A stretch of DNA of 64,000 nt from Bradyrhizobium xenonodulans (GTDB lineage Bacteria > Pseudomonadota > Alphaproteobacteria > Rhizobiales > Xanthobacteraceae): contig NZ_CP089391.1 of NCBI RefSeq assembly GCF_027594865.1, positions 5,052,501 through 5,116,500 of the forward strand, written 5' to 3'. The notes beneath the pieces were generated by a model, which did no database searches, was not told the origin of the DNA, and saw nothing but the letters and a program-made list of their open reading frames with translations. The position numbers and the translations under genes are program-made. Shown here piece by piece: positions 56,301 to 64,000 of the stretch. Every line of letters begins with the position of its first letter. The stretch's first letter is position 1.

Positions 56301-56959
56301 GTCGTCCTCCGTTCGCCAAAAATCAAATCGAGATGGACGCGCAGCATCTCCTGCGCGTCGAGCGGCGAATGCCGCGCAAACAGGCTCTGCCAGATCACCG
56401 CGATCATCGCGGGCGCGACCAGGATCTGCGGATAGCGCGCAAGGTCCTTCTGGCGGATCTCGCCGCGGGCAATGCCGAGCTCGATCAGCGTGCGCATGCC
56501 GGCCATCCCGCGCGAGACGACCTCGCGGTAATAGAAGTCGGCGACGGATGGAAAGCGCGGCCCCTCCGCCACGATCAGGCGCACGAGATCGCCGCGCCTG
56601 GTGTTGATGACCTCTTTCAGGAAGTTGCTGGCAAAGGCCTCGACGAGATCGCGCACCGAGCCCGCTGGCGGCGGCAGTGTCGTGAGCCGCGTGACGACCG
56701 GCACGATCACGGTGCGCACCAGCTCCTCGAACATCGATTCCTTGTCCTTGAAGTGCAGGTAGATCGTGCCCTTGGCGACGCCGGCCCGCTTGGCGATGTC
56801 GTCCAGCCTGGTCGCGGCAAAGCCACGCGCGATGAACTCCTCCATCGCCGCGTCCACGATCGCCTGGCGCCGCTCCGCCGCCCGCGCGGCACGGCTTGAG
56901 GCGGGCGCCTCTCCGTCGGCTGCAGACGACGCGGCGAGTTTGGTCGATCTCTTCGTCAT
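56297..56959 (-). CDS. TetR/AcrR-family repressor of the ABC export operon
   Basis: A 220-residue TetR regulator. The helix-turn-helix is at about 45-85 (GFAATRLDDIAKRAGVAKGTIYLHFKDKESMF). The N-terminal 30 residues are Ala/Ser rich. The ATG at 56959 fits the predicted leaderless transcript. A GTG at 56965 would add two residues. It overlaps hlyD by four bases and sits first in the operon. The perfect operator in its own promoter (56968-56989) means autorepression of the whole operon is likely. Confidence 0.93.
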   Translation of the reverse strand: MTKRSTKLAASSAADGEAPASSRAARAAERRQAIVDAAMEEFIARGFAATRLDDIAKRAGVAKGTIYLHFKDKESMFEELVRTVIVPVVTRLTTLPPPAGSVRDLVEAFASNFLKEVINTRRGDLVRLIVAEGPRFPSVADFYYREVVSRGMAGMRTLIELGIARGEIRQKDLARYPQILVAPAMIAVIWQSLFARHSPLDAQEMLRVHLDLIFGERRTT

Positions 56960-56965
56960 AGCCAC

Positions 56966-56994
56966 AATATGACTGACTGGTCAGTCATAGTCAA
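56966..56994 (-). promoter_or_regulatory. tetR operon promoter with TetR operator
   Basis: On the minus strand, TTGACT (56994-56989) and CATATT (56971-56966) have a 17-base spacer. The operator TATGACTGA-CTGG-TCAGTCATA (56968-56989, plus-strand order) fills the spacer. The predicted start lies at about 56960, at the ATG, so the transcript would have no leader. Confidence 0.75.
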
Positions 56995-57027
56995 GCTTGG
57001 CTTCGGAGCGAACAACGGGTCGGCTAA

Positions 57028-57063
57028 ATTAGTATTGACTAATGAATTAGCCACGACTAATCT
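57028..57063 (+). promoter_or_regulatory. arsR promoter with ATTAGT-type inverted repeats
   Basis: TTGACT (57035-57040) and TAATCT (57058-57063) with a 17-base spacer. ATTAGT-N4-ACTAAT (57028-57043) and ATTAG-N6-CTAAT (57046-57061) overlap the boxes, typical of an ArsR operator. The ATG at 57071 lies right at the predicted start of transcription. Confidence 0.7.
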
Positions 57064-57070
57064 AATTTCC

Positions 57071-57406
57071 ATGCTCGAAGCACTCCCAAACCCCGTCACG
57101 ACCGTGATGCGCGCCCTCGCTGACCCCACCCGCCGCGCCGTGTTCGAGCGCGTGTTCGAGAGCAAGGAGATCAGCGTCGCCGAGCTCACGCGCGGCAGCG
57201 GCGTCACCCAGGGCGCGATCTCGCAGCACCTGAAATCCCTCAAACAGGCCGGCCTCGTCGCCGAGCGCGCCGAAGGCCGCAACGTCTACTACCGCGCCGC
57301 GCCGCAAGGACTCGAGCCGCTGGTCACCTGGATGGACCATTACGGCGTGTTCTGGCGCGAGCGCTTCCAGAACCTGCGTGACCTCTTGAAGGAGATCGAT
57401 CCGTGA
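57071..57406 (+). CDS. ArsR-family transcriptional regulator
   Basis: A 111-residue winged-helix protein. ALADPTRRAVFERV near residues 16-29 and SVAELTRGSGVTQGAISQHLKSLKQAGLV region near 38-66 cover the HTH. It lacks metal-binding Cys pairs, so it belongs to the SRPBCC-partner ArsR group and not to metal sensors. Start ATG 57071 has no ribosome site, in agreement with a leaderless transcript. It overlaps the SRPBCC gene by four bases. It probably represses its own operon via the ATTAGT repeats. Confidence 0.93.
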   Translation: MLEALPNPVTTVMRALADPTRRAVFERVFESKEISVAELTRGSGVTQGAISQHLKSLKQAGLVAERAEGRNVYYRAAPQGLEPLVTWMDHYGVFWRERFQNLRDLLKEIDP

Positions 57407-57864
57407 GTGCAGCCGCGTTGAAAGACGAGACAAAAGACATTGTTCTGGACGAGGTCTTCCCTCACGCGCCGGCAACGATCTGGAAGGCACTGACCAGCGC
57501 GCAGTTGATCGCGCGCTGGCTGATGCAGCCGACCGGCTTTGAAGCCGTCGAAGGCAACGCCTTCACGTTCCAGACCACCCCGGGCGGCAACTGGGATGGC
57601 GTCATTCATTGCCGGGTTCTGGAGGTCGTGGCGAACAGTCGCCTCGTCTACGCCTGGAAGGGCGGCGACGTGCGCAACACCGGCTACGGCGCGCCGCTCG
57701 ACACCGTCGTGACCTGGTCCCTCACCCCGGTCGAGGCCGGCACACGAATTCAGCTGATTCATGCGGGCTTCGTCCTGCCCAGGAACGAGAGCGCCTACAC
57801 GGTCATGAGTGGCGGCTGGAAGAAGGTCGTGCGCAAGCTCGACGAGATCAGCGGCGAAGAGTGA
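57403..57864 (+). CDS. SRPBCC/AHSA1-like domain protein
   Basis: A 153-residue START-like fold protein. VFPHAPATIWKALT (about 18-31) and the TWSLTPVEAGTRIQLIHAGF block are typical of the ArsR-partner branch. It may bind a hydrophobic ligand or act in co-regulation. The GTG start overlaps the arsR stop by four bases. The GFA gene follows 12 bases downstream, so three genes form an operon. Confidence 0.9.
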   Translation: MSAAALKDETKDIVLDEVFPHAPATIWKALTSAQLIARWLMQPTGFEAVEGNAFTFQTTPGGNWDGVIHCRVLEVVANSRLVYAWKGGDVRNTGYGAPLDTVVTWSLTPVEAGTRIQLIHAGFVLPRNESAYTVMSGGWKKVVRKLDEISGEE

Positions 57865-57876
57865 GGAGTTATCGCG

Positions 57877-58290
57877 ATGAACAAGCCCTACACCGGTGGC
57901 TGCGCCTGCGGCGCGATCCGCTATTCGATTGTCGGCGAGCCCCTGTTCAGCAATCACTGCCAGTGCCGGGACTGCCAGCGCGAAAGCGGCAGTGCGCATG
58001 GCTCGTACGCGACGTTCGCGCGTGCCGGCGTCACGCTGACCGGCGAGGCGAAGCATTGGGACATGGTCGCCGACAGCGGCAACGTGAAGACGCGCGGCTT
58101 CTGCACGCAATGCGGCGAGCCTGTGTACATGACCTTCGCGGCACAGCCCGACGTCTTCACAATCCGCGCTGCGAGCCTCGACGAGCCCGCCCGCTACAAG
58201 CCGCAGGCGGTCACTTTCGCCGCGCGCGGCCATGACTGGGATCGCCTCGATCCCAGCCTGATCAAGTTCGAAGGCATGCCGCCCGGATGA
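57877..58290 (+). CDS. GFA-family (CENP-V/GFA) zinc protein
   Basis: A 137-residue protein with zinc-binding Cys motifs: CACGAIRY (10-17), CQCRDCQRESGSAH (28-41 region) and FCTQCGEPVY (near 84-93). These form the two-metal glutathione-dependent formaldehyde-activating fold. Most family members have no proven activity. It follows the SRPBCC gene in the arsR operon. It is convergent with the alcohol dehydrogenase gene at 58295, with only four bases between. Confidence 0.92.
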   Translation: MNKPYTGGCACGAIRYSIVGEPLFSNHCQCRDCQRESGSAHGSYATFARAGVTLTGEAKHWDMVADSGNVKTRGFCTQCGEPVYMTFAAQPDVFTIRAASLDEPARYKPQAVTFAARGHDWDRLDPSLIKFEGMPPG

Positions 58291-58294
58291 AGCG

Positions 58295-59320
58295 CTAGCC
58301 AAAGTCCAGCACCATACGGCCGTCGATCTTGCCGGCCTTCATCCGGTCGAAGACGTCGTTGATCTCGGCAAGCGGCACCTTTGCGACTTCGGCCTTCACC
58401 TTGCCGTCCGCGGCGAACGCGATGGCTTCGTCAAGATCGCGCCTTGTGCCGACGATGGAGCCGCGCACGGTGATGCGTTTGAGCACGACGTCGAAGATCG
58501 GCGTCGGGAATTCGCCCGGCGGCAGGCCGACGAGGCTGACGGTGCCTTTCCGCCGCACCATCTTCAGCGCCTGGGCGAAGGCGGCGGTCGAGACCGCCGT
58601 CACGAGCACGCCGTGTGCACCGCCGCCGGTTGCCGCGAGAACATTGTCCACGGCGCCGGCTGTGAGGGCGTTGACCGCGAGATCGGCGCCGGCCTCGCGT
58701 GCCAGCGCGAGCTTGTCCTCGGCGATATCGACCGCGGCGACCTTGAGTCCCATCGCCTTGGCGTACTGGATCGCGACATGGCCAAGCCCGCCGACGCCGG
58801 AGATCACGACCCACTCGCCGGGCCTTGCTTCCGTCTCCTTCAATCCCTTGTAAGTGGTGACGCCGGCACAGAGGATCGGCGCAATGGCGGCGAAATCGAC
58901 GGTGGCCGGCAGTTTCGCCGCGAAGGCGGCCGAGGCGATGACATATTCGGCGAAGCCGCCGTTCACGCTGTAGCCGGTGTTGTGCTGGTGCTCGCACAGC
59001 GTCTCCCAGCCGGTCTCGCAATATTCGCAGGACATGCAGGCATCGTGCAGCCAGGCGACGCCGACGGCATCGCCGACCTTGAGGTTTTTCACCCCGACTC
59101 CGAGTGCGGCAACGATGCCGGCGACTTCATGGCCGGGAATGAAGGGCGGAACCGGCTTCACCGGCCAGTCGCCGGAGGCGGCGTGCAGATCGGTGTGGCA
59201 GACGCCGCACGCCTTCACCTTGACCAGGACCTCGCCGGGACCGGGCTGCGGCACCGGCACGTCCTCGATCACCAGCGGCTTGCCGAATTGTCTGACGATT
59301 GCGGCTTTCATGGTCGGCAT
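58295..59320 (-). CDS. Zinc-dependent alcohol dehydrogenase, AdhP-like
   Basis: A 341-residue MDR enzyme of the AdhP group. Catalytic-zinc ligands are Cys and His in CGVCHTD (near 37-43) and GHEV, and the structural-zinc Cys residues lie in [16 protein letters not shown] near 90-105. The NAD fold has [13 protein letters not shown] near 165-177. It would oxidise ethanol or other primary alcohols. Start ATG 59320 has AAGGAG seven bases upstream; the longer frame to 59431 lacks support. It converges with the GFA gene. Confidence 0.93.
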   Translation of the reverse strand: MPTMKAAIVRQFGKPLVIEDVPVPQPGPGEVLVKVKACGVCHTDLHAASGDWPVKPVPPFIPGHEVAGIVAALGVGVKNLKVGDAVGVAWLHDACMSCEYCETGWETLCEHQHNTGYSVNGGFAEYVIASAAFAAKLPATVDFAAIAPILCAGVTTYKGLKETEARPGEWVVISGVGGLGHVAIQYAKAMGLKVAAVDIAEDKLALAREAGADLAVNALTAGAVDNVLAATGGGAHGVLVTAVSTAAFAQALKMVRRKGTVSLVGLPPGEFPTPIFDVVLKRITVRGSIVGTRRDLDEAIAFAADGKVKAEVAKVPLAEINDVFDRMKAGKIDGRMVLDFG

Positions 59321-59455
59321 CTGTCTGCTCCTTTGCATTACAGGGAGCAGACTAGCGATGCCGTGGAGCGCGCCTTTGATTGGGGTCAAACAGCACAAAG
59401 TTTGCGCAAGCGCGCGCCATCGTGACATCACGATGACAACGCGGCGCGGGGCGCG

Positions 59456-59866
59456 TCAGCTGTGGAATTTCAGCCCGTCCACGACCTTGTCGATCACCTT
59501 GCGCTCAGCGCGCATCGCGATGCCGACGAGATCGAGATCGGTGCGTGCCACCGCCCTCACCGCCTCGCGATTGGCGGCATCGTGCGTGGTCTTGAACATA
59601 TCCTCGGTGAAGACCGCCGGCTTGACGCCGCGCGTGAGCGCACGGTCGAGCGCGCGCGACAGGGCGGGACCATCGGCGCCGTAGATCAGGATCGGCTGGC
59701 CGATCAGCGCAAGATATTTAGTACCCGAGGCGTCCTCATAGGGCTCGCCGATGCAGTCCGGAAAGGCCGCGGCAATGCCGCTGGTGAGAAACGACGCGAC
59801 GTTGAGCTTCTGCCAAGCCTGAAGATCGGAGCGGATCACGACGGCGATCTTGGTGTCGAACTGCAT
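59456..59866 (-). CDS. DUF2000-family protein
   Basis: A 136-residue protein. KIAVVIRSDLQAWQKLNVASFLTSG at the start and GQPILIYGADG near 57-66 are typical for DUF2000 (peptidyl-tRNA-hydrolase-II-like fold). No activity is assigned. It is alone between the ADH gene and a secreted protein gene. It is upstream of the ADH gene in the same direction, 136 bases apart, and may be separately transcribed. Confidence 0.8.
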   Translation of the reverse strand: MQFDTKIAVVIRSDLQAWQKLNVASFLTSGIAAAFPDCIGEPYEDASGTKYLALIGQPILIYGADGPALSRALDRALTRGVKPAVFTEDMFKTTHDAANREAVRAVARTDLDLVGIAMRAERKVIDKVVDGLKFHS

Positions 59867-59946
59867 GCGGTTCCTCGACTATCATTCTTGACGCGATGCT
59901 ATGCATCGCATCGGAATGACAGCAAGAGGAATCAGCGCTCGAAAGA

Positions 59947-60336
59947 TTATCCCTTGGCGTCGCAGGCCCAGGCGCGGATCACGCATTCCTTGCCGCCGTA
60001 TTTGTAACATTCGCGCGTGGCGGCATTGAGCGAGGCCGAGATCTTTGGCTTCACCGCATAACCATAGGCGCCGCACGGATTGGACAGATCGACCGACATC
60101 GCGGCACAGGCGCGCTTCATCGTCACGGTCGTGCAATCGCCCTTGCACTGCTTCTGCGCCGCGGCACGCGCCTCGTGCTCGTGGCCATAATCAAAGGCCT
60201 GGCCATAAGCGCCGCACTTGCCGACGGCAATTGCGCCGGCGGCGTGCGCATCCGTGACGTAGCGGGCGCCGGCGACACAAACCGACAGCGCAAAGAAAAA
60301 CATCGCGCAACGGCGCGCGACGACGTTCGAAGCCAT
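59947..60336 (-). CDS. Secreted DUF4189-type protein
   Basis: A 129-residue protein with a signal peptide (FFFALSVCVAGARYV, cleavage near AHA). The mature part has eight Cys in the order CGAYG, CKGDC, CAAM, CGAYG, CYKYG, CVIRAWAC, so disulfides are likely. GAYGQAFDYGHEHEARAAAQKQC and GAYGYAV fit the DUF4189 pattern. ATG 60336 follows GGGGAGGGG. The role is unknown; family members are periplasmic. It lies between DUF2000 and a family B repeat. Confidence 0.8.
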   Translation of the reverse strand: MASNVVARRCAMFFFALSVCVAGARYVTDAHAAGAIAVGKCGAYGQAFDYGHEHEARAAAQKQCKGDCTTVTMKRACAAMSVDLSNPCGAYGYAVKPKISASLNAATRECYKYGGKECVIRAWACDAKG

Positions 60337-60443
60337 GGAAAAACCCCTCCCCCCAAGGCAGGTGCGAGCGACTCTAAGCGCCGGTCGTTTCCAGATGGTG
60401 AACGGGTGGTTGAAATTGGACGATTGAGAGCTGTCGTAGGGAC

Positions 60444-60535
60444 CGTAGGGTGGGCAAAGGCGCATAGCGCCGTGCCCACCGTCTATCTCCGAGACCATCA
60501 AGAGTCGTGGGCACGCTTCGCTTTGCCCACCCTAC
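60444..60535. repeat. Family B dispersed palindromic repeat, copy 4
   Basis: CGTAGGGTGGGCAAAG to CTTTGCCCACCCTAC with inner GTGCCCAC and GTGGGCAC. It lies just past the MobA-like gene stop. Similar CCTACGGCAGCG follows outside. Confidence 0.9.
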
Positions 60536-60558
60536 AGCAGCGTCACCCTACGGCAGCG

Positions 60559-62163
60559 TCATCCCCGTCTTGCCGCTTCCAACGCCTGCGGGGTGTCGAT
60601 GTCGAGGAAGGCGCTCTCGCCATCCACGGGCACTTCGGCGACGGCCTCGGTATGCTTGGCGATCAAATGGCGGGCGCCAACGTCGCCGTCGAGCGTCATC
60701 AATTCCTTGAAGAAGCGGCGCGACCACAGCACGGGATTGCCGCGGCGGCCCTCGCTGACGGGCACGACGATGAGGTTGCCGCGGTCCGGCGCAAAGCCGT
60801 CGATGAGACGGTCGATCAGGCCGGCATCGATCAGCGGCATGTCGCCGAGGCAGACAACGGCACCGTCACTCGCGTCAGAGACGGCCGCGATGCCGGCCTT
60901 GACCGAGCTTGCGATACCGCCGGCGAAATCAGGGTTCTTGACGAACTTCACCTTCAGGCCTTGCAGCGCCTGCTCGACCAGCTCGGTCTGATGGCCGGTG
61001 ACGACGATCACCTCGGACGCCTTCGAGGCCAGCGCCTGCTCGGTCGCGATCCGCACCAGTTTCTTGCCGTCGAGCTCGGCGAGCAGCTTGTTCGGCCCGC
61101 CCATCCGGGTCGAACGTCCTGCCGCGAGCACGATCGCCGCGACCTGGCTGTTGCCCTCGATCTCCGGCTTGGCGCGCGGCTGCGGCCGCGTCACGATCTC
61201 CATCAGCAGTCCGCCGACGCCCATGCCCATCAGCTCGGCACGCGTCACCTTGATGCCGGCGAGGAGCCGCATCAGCACCCAGTCAAAACCGTTCTCGACC
61301 GGCGAGCGCGCGCAGCCCGGCGCGCCCAGCACCGGCACGCCACCGGCACGCGCGATCAGCAGCAGATTGCCGGGATCGACCGGCATGCCGAAATGCTCGA
61401 TCTCGCCGCCGATGCCCGTGACCGCGGCCGGAATCACGTCGCGGCGGTCGGCGATCGCGGACGCCCCGAACACGATGACAAGCTCGGCGCCGAGGCCGAG
61501 CAATTCCTTGATCGCGGCAGACAGCGCGTGTTCGTCGTGCTCGACCCGCCGCTCGGCGATGATGCCGGCGCCGGCCGGTGCGAGCCGTTCGGCGGTGACG
61601 CGCAGCGTCTTGTCGATCACCTTGGAGGACAGGCCCGGCAGCAGCGTCGAAACCACGCCGACGCGCTTGATGACGTAGGGCGCAATCTGCAGCACATCCC
61701 GGCCCGCCGCCTTCACCGCGGCATCGCGCAAATTGCCTTCGACGCCGAACGGGATGATCTTGACGGTGCCGACCATCTCGCCCTCGACCACCGGCTTGTA
61801 GGCGGTGAGCGTGGCAAAGGTGATGGCCTCGTCGATATTGTTGATGCGGTCGACCGCGGCGCGGTCGATCACCAGCACGCCCGGGCGCGCGGCGAACAGA
61901 TTGGCGCGGCCGGTAAAGGCGCGCTCGACGTGAATCCCCTCGCCACCGACGGCGAGTGCGATGCTGGCGGCCGCGACGTCCTCGGAGACGTCGCCCCCCT
62001 CCATCCGCACCACCACGATGTCCTTGATGCCGGCGCGCTCCAGCGCTTCGATCTCGGCAGGGCCGATGGTCGTGCCTTTCTTGAGCACCAGCGGCCCCTG
62101 GCGCAGGGTGTGGACAGTCACCCCGCCGATCGCATCCCTGGGGCTCGCCGGTCCAAATTTCAT
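60559..62163 (-). CDS. Molybdopterin-binding/NTP-transferase fusion (MocA/MobA-like)
   Basis: A 534-residue two-domain protein. The first about 330 residues are a molybdopterin-binding-type fold (MoeA/MoaB-like, with LVIVFGASAIADRRDVIP). The C-terminal about 194 residues are a nucleotidyltransferase (AAIVLAAGRSTRMGGPNKLL, and CLGDMPLID with the metal Asp). The combination suggests molybdenum-cofactor finishing, such as cytosine or guanine dinucleotide attachment for XDH/CODH enzymes. ATG 62163 overlaps the XdhC-like gene by four bases. It is the last gene of the CoxE-XdhC operon. Confidence 0.9.
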   Translation of the reverse strand: MKFGPASPRDAIGGVTVHTLRQGPLVLKKGTTIGPAEIEALERAGIKDIVVVRMEGGDVSEDVAAASIALAVGGEGIHVERAFTGRANLFAARPGVLVIDRAAVDRINNIDEAITFATLTAYKPVVEGEMVGTVKIIPFGVEGNLRDAAVKAAGRDVLQIAPYVIKRVGVVSTLLPGLSSKVIDKTLRVTAERLAPAGAGIIAERRVEHDEHALSAAIKELLGLGAELVIVFGASAIADRRDVIPAAVTGIGGEIEHFGMPVDPGNLLLIARAGGVPVLGAPGCARSPVENGFDWVLMRLLAGIKVTRAELMGMGVGGLLMEIVTRPQPRAKPEIEGNSQVAAIVLAAGRSTRMGGPNKLLAELDGKKLVRIATEQALASKASEVIVVTGHQTELVEQALQGLKVKFVKNPDFAGGIASSVKAGIAAVSDASDGAVVCLGDMPLIDAGLIDRLIDGFAPDRGNLIVVPVSEGRRGNPVLWSRRFFKELMTLDGDVGARHLIAKHTEAVAEVPVDGESAFLDIDTPQALEAARRG

Positions 62164-62861
62164 GCCGCTTCTTCTTTTTCTCTTGGTGGCAGGCGGAGCA
62201 CCGCCGTGATCTCGGCCATGATCGACACCGCGATCTCGGACGGCGAGACCGCGCCGATCGCAAGCCCAATCGGCGCGTGGATGCGCGCGATGTCGCTCTC
62301 TTTCGCGCCCTGCGCGCGGAGCCGATCGCCGCGCTTGGCATGCGTCTTCCGCGAGCCGAGCGCGCCGATATAGAAGCAGTTGCGCTCGAACGCGTGCAGC
62401 AGCGCGGGATCGTCGATCTTGGGATCGTGCGTCACCGCAACGAAGGCAGTGTAAGCGTCGACGTTGAGCGGCGGCAGCGCCGTGTCCGGCCACTCCGCAA
62501 CCAAGGGAATGTCGGGGAAGCGCTCGGGGCTTGCAAAGGCCGTGCGCGGATCAACGACGGTGACGTCATAGCCGAGCGAGCGCGCCAGCGGCGCCAGCGA
62601 CTGACTGATGTGGACGGCGCCGACGATGACGAGCTTTGCCGTCGGCGCATAGACGTTGAGGAACAGCTTCTTGCCGCCGGCTTCGACATTGCCGCTCTTG
62701 CCCATGCGAAGCTGTCTTTCCAGCTCAGCGCGTAGCGGGTCCTTGGCGAAATCCGCTGATTTCACCAGGCGCTGCTCGCCGCTCTCGATGTCGGTCACCA
62801 GGATCGCCGGCCGGCGAGCGGCGCGTTCGGCGTTGAGTTCGTGCAGGATTGCGAGCTTCAC
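62160..62861 (-). CDS. XdhC-family protein with Rossmann domain (C-terminal half of XdhC)
   Basis: A 233-residue protein. The Rossmann domain (LVIVGAVHISQSLAPLARSLGYDVTVVDPR region, then AWPDTAL, VAVTHDPKID and GSRKTHAKR) matches the XdhC C-terminal domain. The N-terminal XdhC domain is supplied by the next gene (62864), so the family protein is split in two. XdhC proteins insert sulfurated Moco into XDH-family enzymes. It overlaps the MobA-like gene by four bases and follows the other half by two bases. Confidence 0.9.
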   Translation of the reverse strand: MKLAILHELNAERAARRPAILVTDIESGEQRLVKSADFAKDPLRAELERQLRMGKSGNVEAGGKKLFLNVYAPTAKLVIVGAVHISQSLAPLARSLGYDVTVVDPRTAFASPERFPDIPLVAEWPDTALPPLNVDAYTAFVAVTHDPKIDDPALLHAFERNCFYIGALGSRKTHAKRGDRLRAQGAKESDIARIHAPIGLAIGAVSPSEIAVSIMAEITAVLRLPPREKEEAA

Positions 62862-62863
62862 GG

Positions 62864-63187
62864 TCAGCCGACCTTCTCGACAAAGACGCGGATGGTGCCG
62901 CCGCAGGAGAGACCAACATTCCAGGCGGTCTCATCGGCAACGCCGAACTCCAGCATTTTGGGCTTGCCGCTCTCGATCACGTCCATGGCCTCGGTGACCA
63001 CGGCGCCCTCGACGCAGCCGCCGGAGACCGAGCCCAGGAACGTGCCCTCATCATTGATGACGAGGCTCGAGCCCGCCGGGCGCGGCGCCGAGCCCCAGGT
63101 CTCCACAACCGTCGCCAGCGCGACGCCACGGCCGGCCTTCTGCCAGTCCTCCGCCGCCTTCAGAATATCCTCGTCGCGATCGAGCAT
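62864..63187 (-). CDS. XdhC/CoxI-family protein, N-terminal domain only (CoxF-like)
   Basis: A 107-residue protein. ATVVETWGSAPRPAG (near 25-39), FLGSVSGGCVEGAV (near 50-63) and LSCGGTIRVF (near 93-102) are the conserved loops of the XdhC/CoxI N-terminal domain, with Cys residues that may hold the cofactor. The Rossmann half lies in the next gene. Two-gene split XdhC (CoxF and CoxI types) is found in CODH clusters. It starts nine bases after CoxE. Confidence 0.9.
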   Translation of the reverse strand: MLDRDEDILKAAEDWQKAGRGVALATVVETWGSAPRPAGSSLVINDEGTFLGSVSGGCVEGAVVTEAMDVIESGKPKMLEFGVADETAWNVGLSCGGTIRVFVEKVG

Positions 63188-63196
63188 GGTGGCCTC

Positions 63197-64000
63197 TCAA
63201 GCTGCGGAGCGGATCAGGCTGCGGTGATGCGGCGGCAGCGGCCGGGAGAGCGTCGTGATCAGCTCCTGGATCGAACTCAAATTATGTACCGGGCGGAATT
63301 CGTCAACGTGCGGGAGCATCATTTTGATGCCCTGCGCCTTGGCCTCGAAGCCACCGAACCGCAGCAGCGGGTTGAGCCAGATCAGCCGGCGGCAGGACCG
63401 GTGCAGCCGGTCCATCTCGAAGGCGAGCCTGGAATCAGCCTCCCGCTCCAGCCCGTCGGAGATCAAGAGCACGATGGCACCCTGGCTCAGCACGCGCCGC
63501 GCCCACAATTTGTTGAAGTTGTGCAGCGAGGCCGAGATCCGGGTGCCGCCGGCCCAGTCCTCCACCGAGGCCGAGCAGCTCGCCAGCGCCTCGTCGGGAT
63601 CGCGCTGGCGTAGCGCACGGGTGACGTTGGTGAGGCGGGTGCCGAACAGGAACACCGAGACCCGCTTGCGGGCGTCGCCGATGGCATGGAGGAAGTGCAG
63701 GAACAGGCGGGTATATTCGTTCATCGAGCCCGAGATGTCGAGCAGCGCCACGATCGGCGCCGGCTTCTCGATCCGGCCGAGGCGGTGGATGTCGATGATG
63801 TCGCCGCCGGTGCGCAACGACGCGCGCAACGTGCGGCGCAGATCGAGGCGGAGCCCGCGCGGATCGGGCCGGTGCCGGCGCGTCAGCAGTTCGGCCTGCG
63901 GCAGCCGCATCCGCTCGACGGCGCGGAGCGCTTCGGTGATCTCGGCCGCGCTCATCTGCGCAAAATCCTTCTTCTGAAGGATTTCCTTGTCGGAGACCGA
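63197..64000 (-). CDS. CoxE-like vWA-domain protein (partial, runs off the window)
   Basis: The frame is open from the stop at 63197 to the window edge with no in-frame start needed at 63955: 15 further codons (SVSDKEILQKKDFAQ) continue upstream, so the N-terminus is missing. A vWA domain has the MIDAS-type LLDISGSMNEYTR and SDGLEREAD. Full CoxE is about 390 residues. CoxE works with a MoxR-type AAA ATPase to insert copper or assemble CO-dehydrogenase. The upstream genes lie outside the window. It starts the chain CoxE-XdhC-XdhC-MobA on this strand. Confidence 0.9.
   Translation of the reverse strand, partial: SVSDKEILQKKDFAQMSAAEITEALRAVERMRLPQAELLTRRHRPDPRGLRLDLRRTLRASLRTGGDIIDIHRLGRIEKPAPIVALLDISGSMNEYTRLFLHFLHAIGDARKRVSVFLFGTRLTNVTRALRQRDPDEALASCSASVEDWAGGTRISASLHNFNKLWARRVLSQGAIVLLISDGLEREADSRLAFEMDRLHRSCRRLIWLNPLLRFGGFEAKAQGIKMMLPHVDEFRPVHNLSSIQELITTLSRPLPPHHRSLIRSAA

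Noticed and set aside
60175..62373. 732-codon open frame on the plus strand
   Set aside because: It is antisense to the MobA-like fusion gene, which has clear motifs on the other strand. Composition is that of a shadow frame.

Overview
The window looks like chromosomal DNA of an alphaproteobacterium of the Bradyrhizobium type. This is an inference from several things seen together: GC-rich coding sequence with strong third-position GC, the gene repertoire (dipeptide ABC importers, a CODH-type maturation operon, CHASE2 cyclases with FecR partners, DUF2778 and Usg proteins), and two families of dispersed intergenic palindromic repeats typical of such genomes. No plasmid, phage, transposase, CRISPR or symbiosis genes were seen. 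Genes are dense and mostly of housekeeping or transport type, with about sixty protein genes, a pair of tRNA-like remnants and eight copies of the two main repeats.

Layout. (1) 1-3.8 kb: an edge-truncated membrane protein, a Bcr/CflA-type drug exporter and a GT39-type membrane glycosyltransferase. (2) 3.9-16.7 kb: a peptide or amide uptake and hydrolysis island. Two tandemly duplicated solute-binding proteins face a forward run of M20 peptidase, DppB-, DppC- and fused DppDF-like transporter genes, an M81 (MlrC) metallopeptidase, an M20 amidohydrolase and an amidase. (3) 16.8-22.6 kb: enoyl-CoA hydratase, quinone oxidoreductase with a DsbA-like isomerase, a short MetE-like enzyme, a Cys-containing unknown, xanthine phosphoribosyltransferase and a CinA-N protein. 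(4) 22.8-28.3 kb: the Anbu (proteasome-ancestor) cluster of circularly permuted ATP-grasp, alpha-E, transglutaminase and Anbu peptidase, with an AhpD-like gene and an SDR. (5) 28.5-34.7 kb: MFS exporter, nucleoside transporter, a cupin with a basic tail, Usg, then groES-groEL with CIRCE-like sites and a clear terminator.

(6) 34.8-42.4 kb: signal peptidase I, a slipin, two tandem tRNA-like remnants, a LysR regulator divergent from an isochorismatase-family hydrolase and a GST, a secreted caspase-like protein, and a DUF2778 L,D-transpeptidase-like protein with a CtrA-type box upstream. (7) 42.9-53.4 kb: FecR plus CHASE2-cyclase, two lipid-linked-sugar type glycosyltransferases, small secreted or membrane proteins, DUF72-DUF488, PhzF and a second class III cyclase. 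(8) 53.4-59.9 kb: a four-gene tetR-hlyD-ABC-ABC export operon whose operator overlaps the promoter, divergent from an arsR-SRPBCC-GFA operon. Both divergent promoters look leaderless. An alcohol dehydrogenase and a DUF2000 protein follow. (9) 59.9-64 kb: a DUF4189 secreted protein, then a reverse-strand operon (CoxE-type vWA, a split XdhC in two genes, a molybdopterin-binding/MobA-like fusion) that probably matures a CO-dehydrogenase or xanthine-dehydrogenase-family molybdoenzyme encoded outside the window.

The regions most worth follow-up are the Anbu cluster, the tRNA-like pair at 37.2 kb, the duplicated binding-protein genes, and the operators visible at 32.4-32.5, 38.4, 42.5, 42.9 and 57.0 kb.
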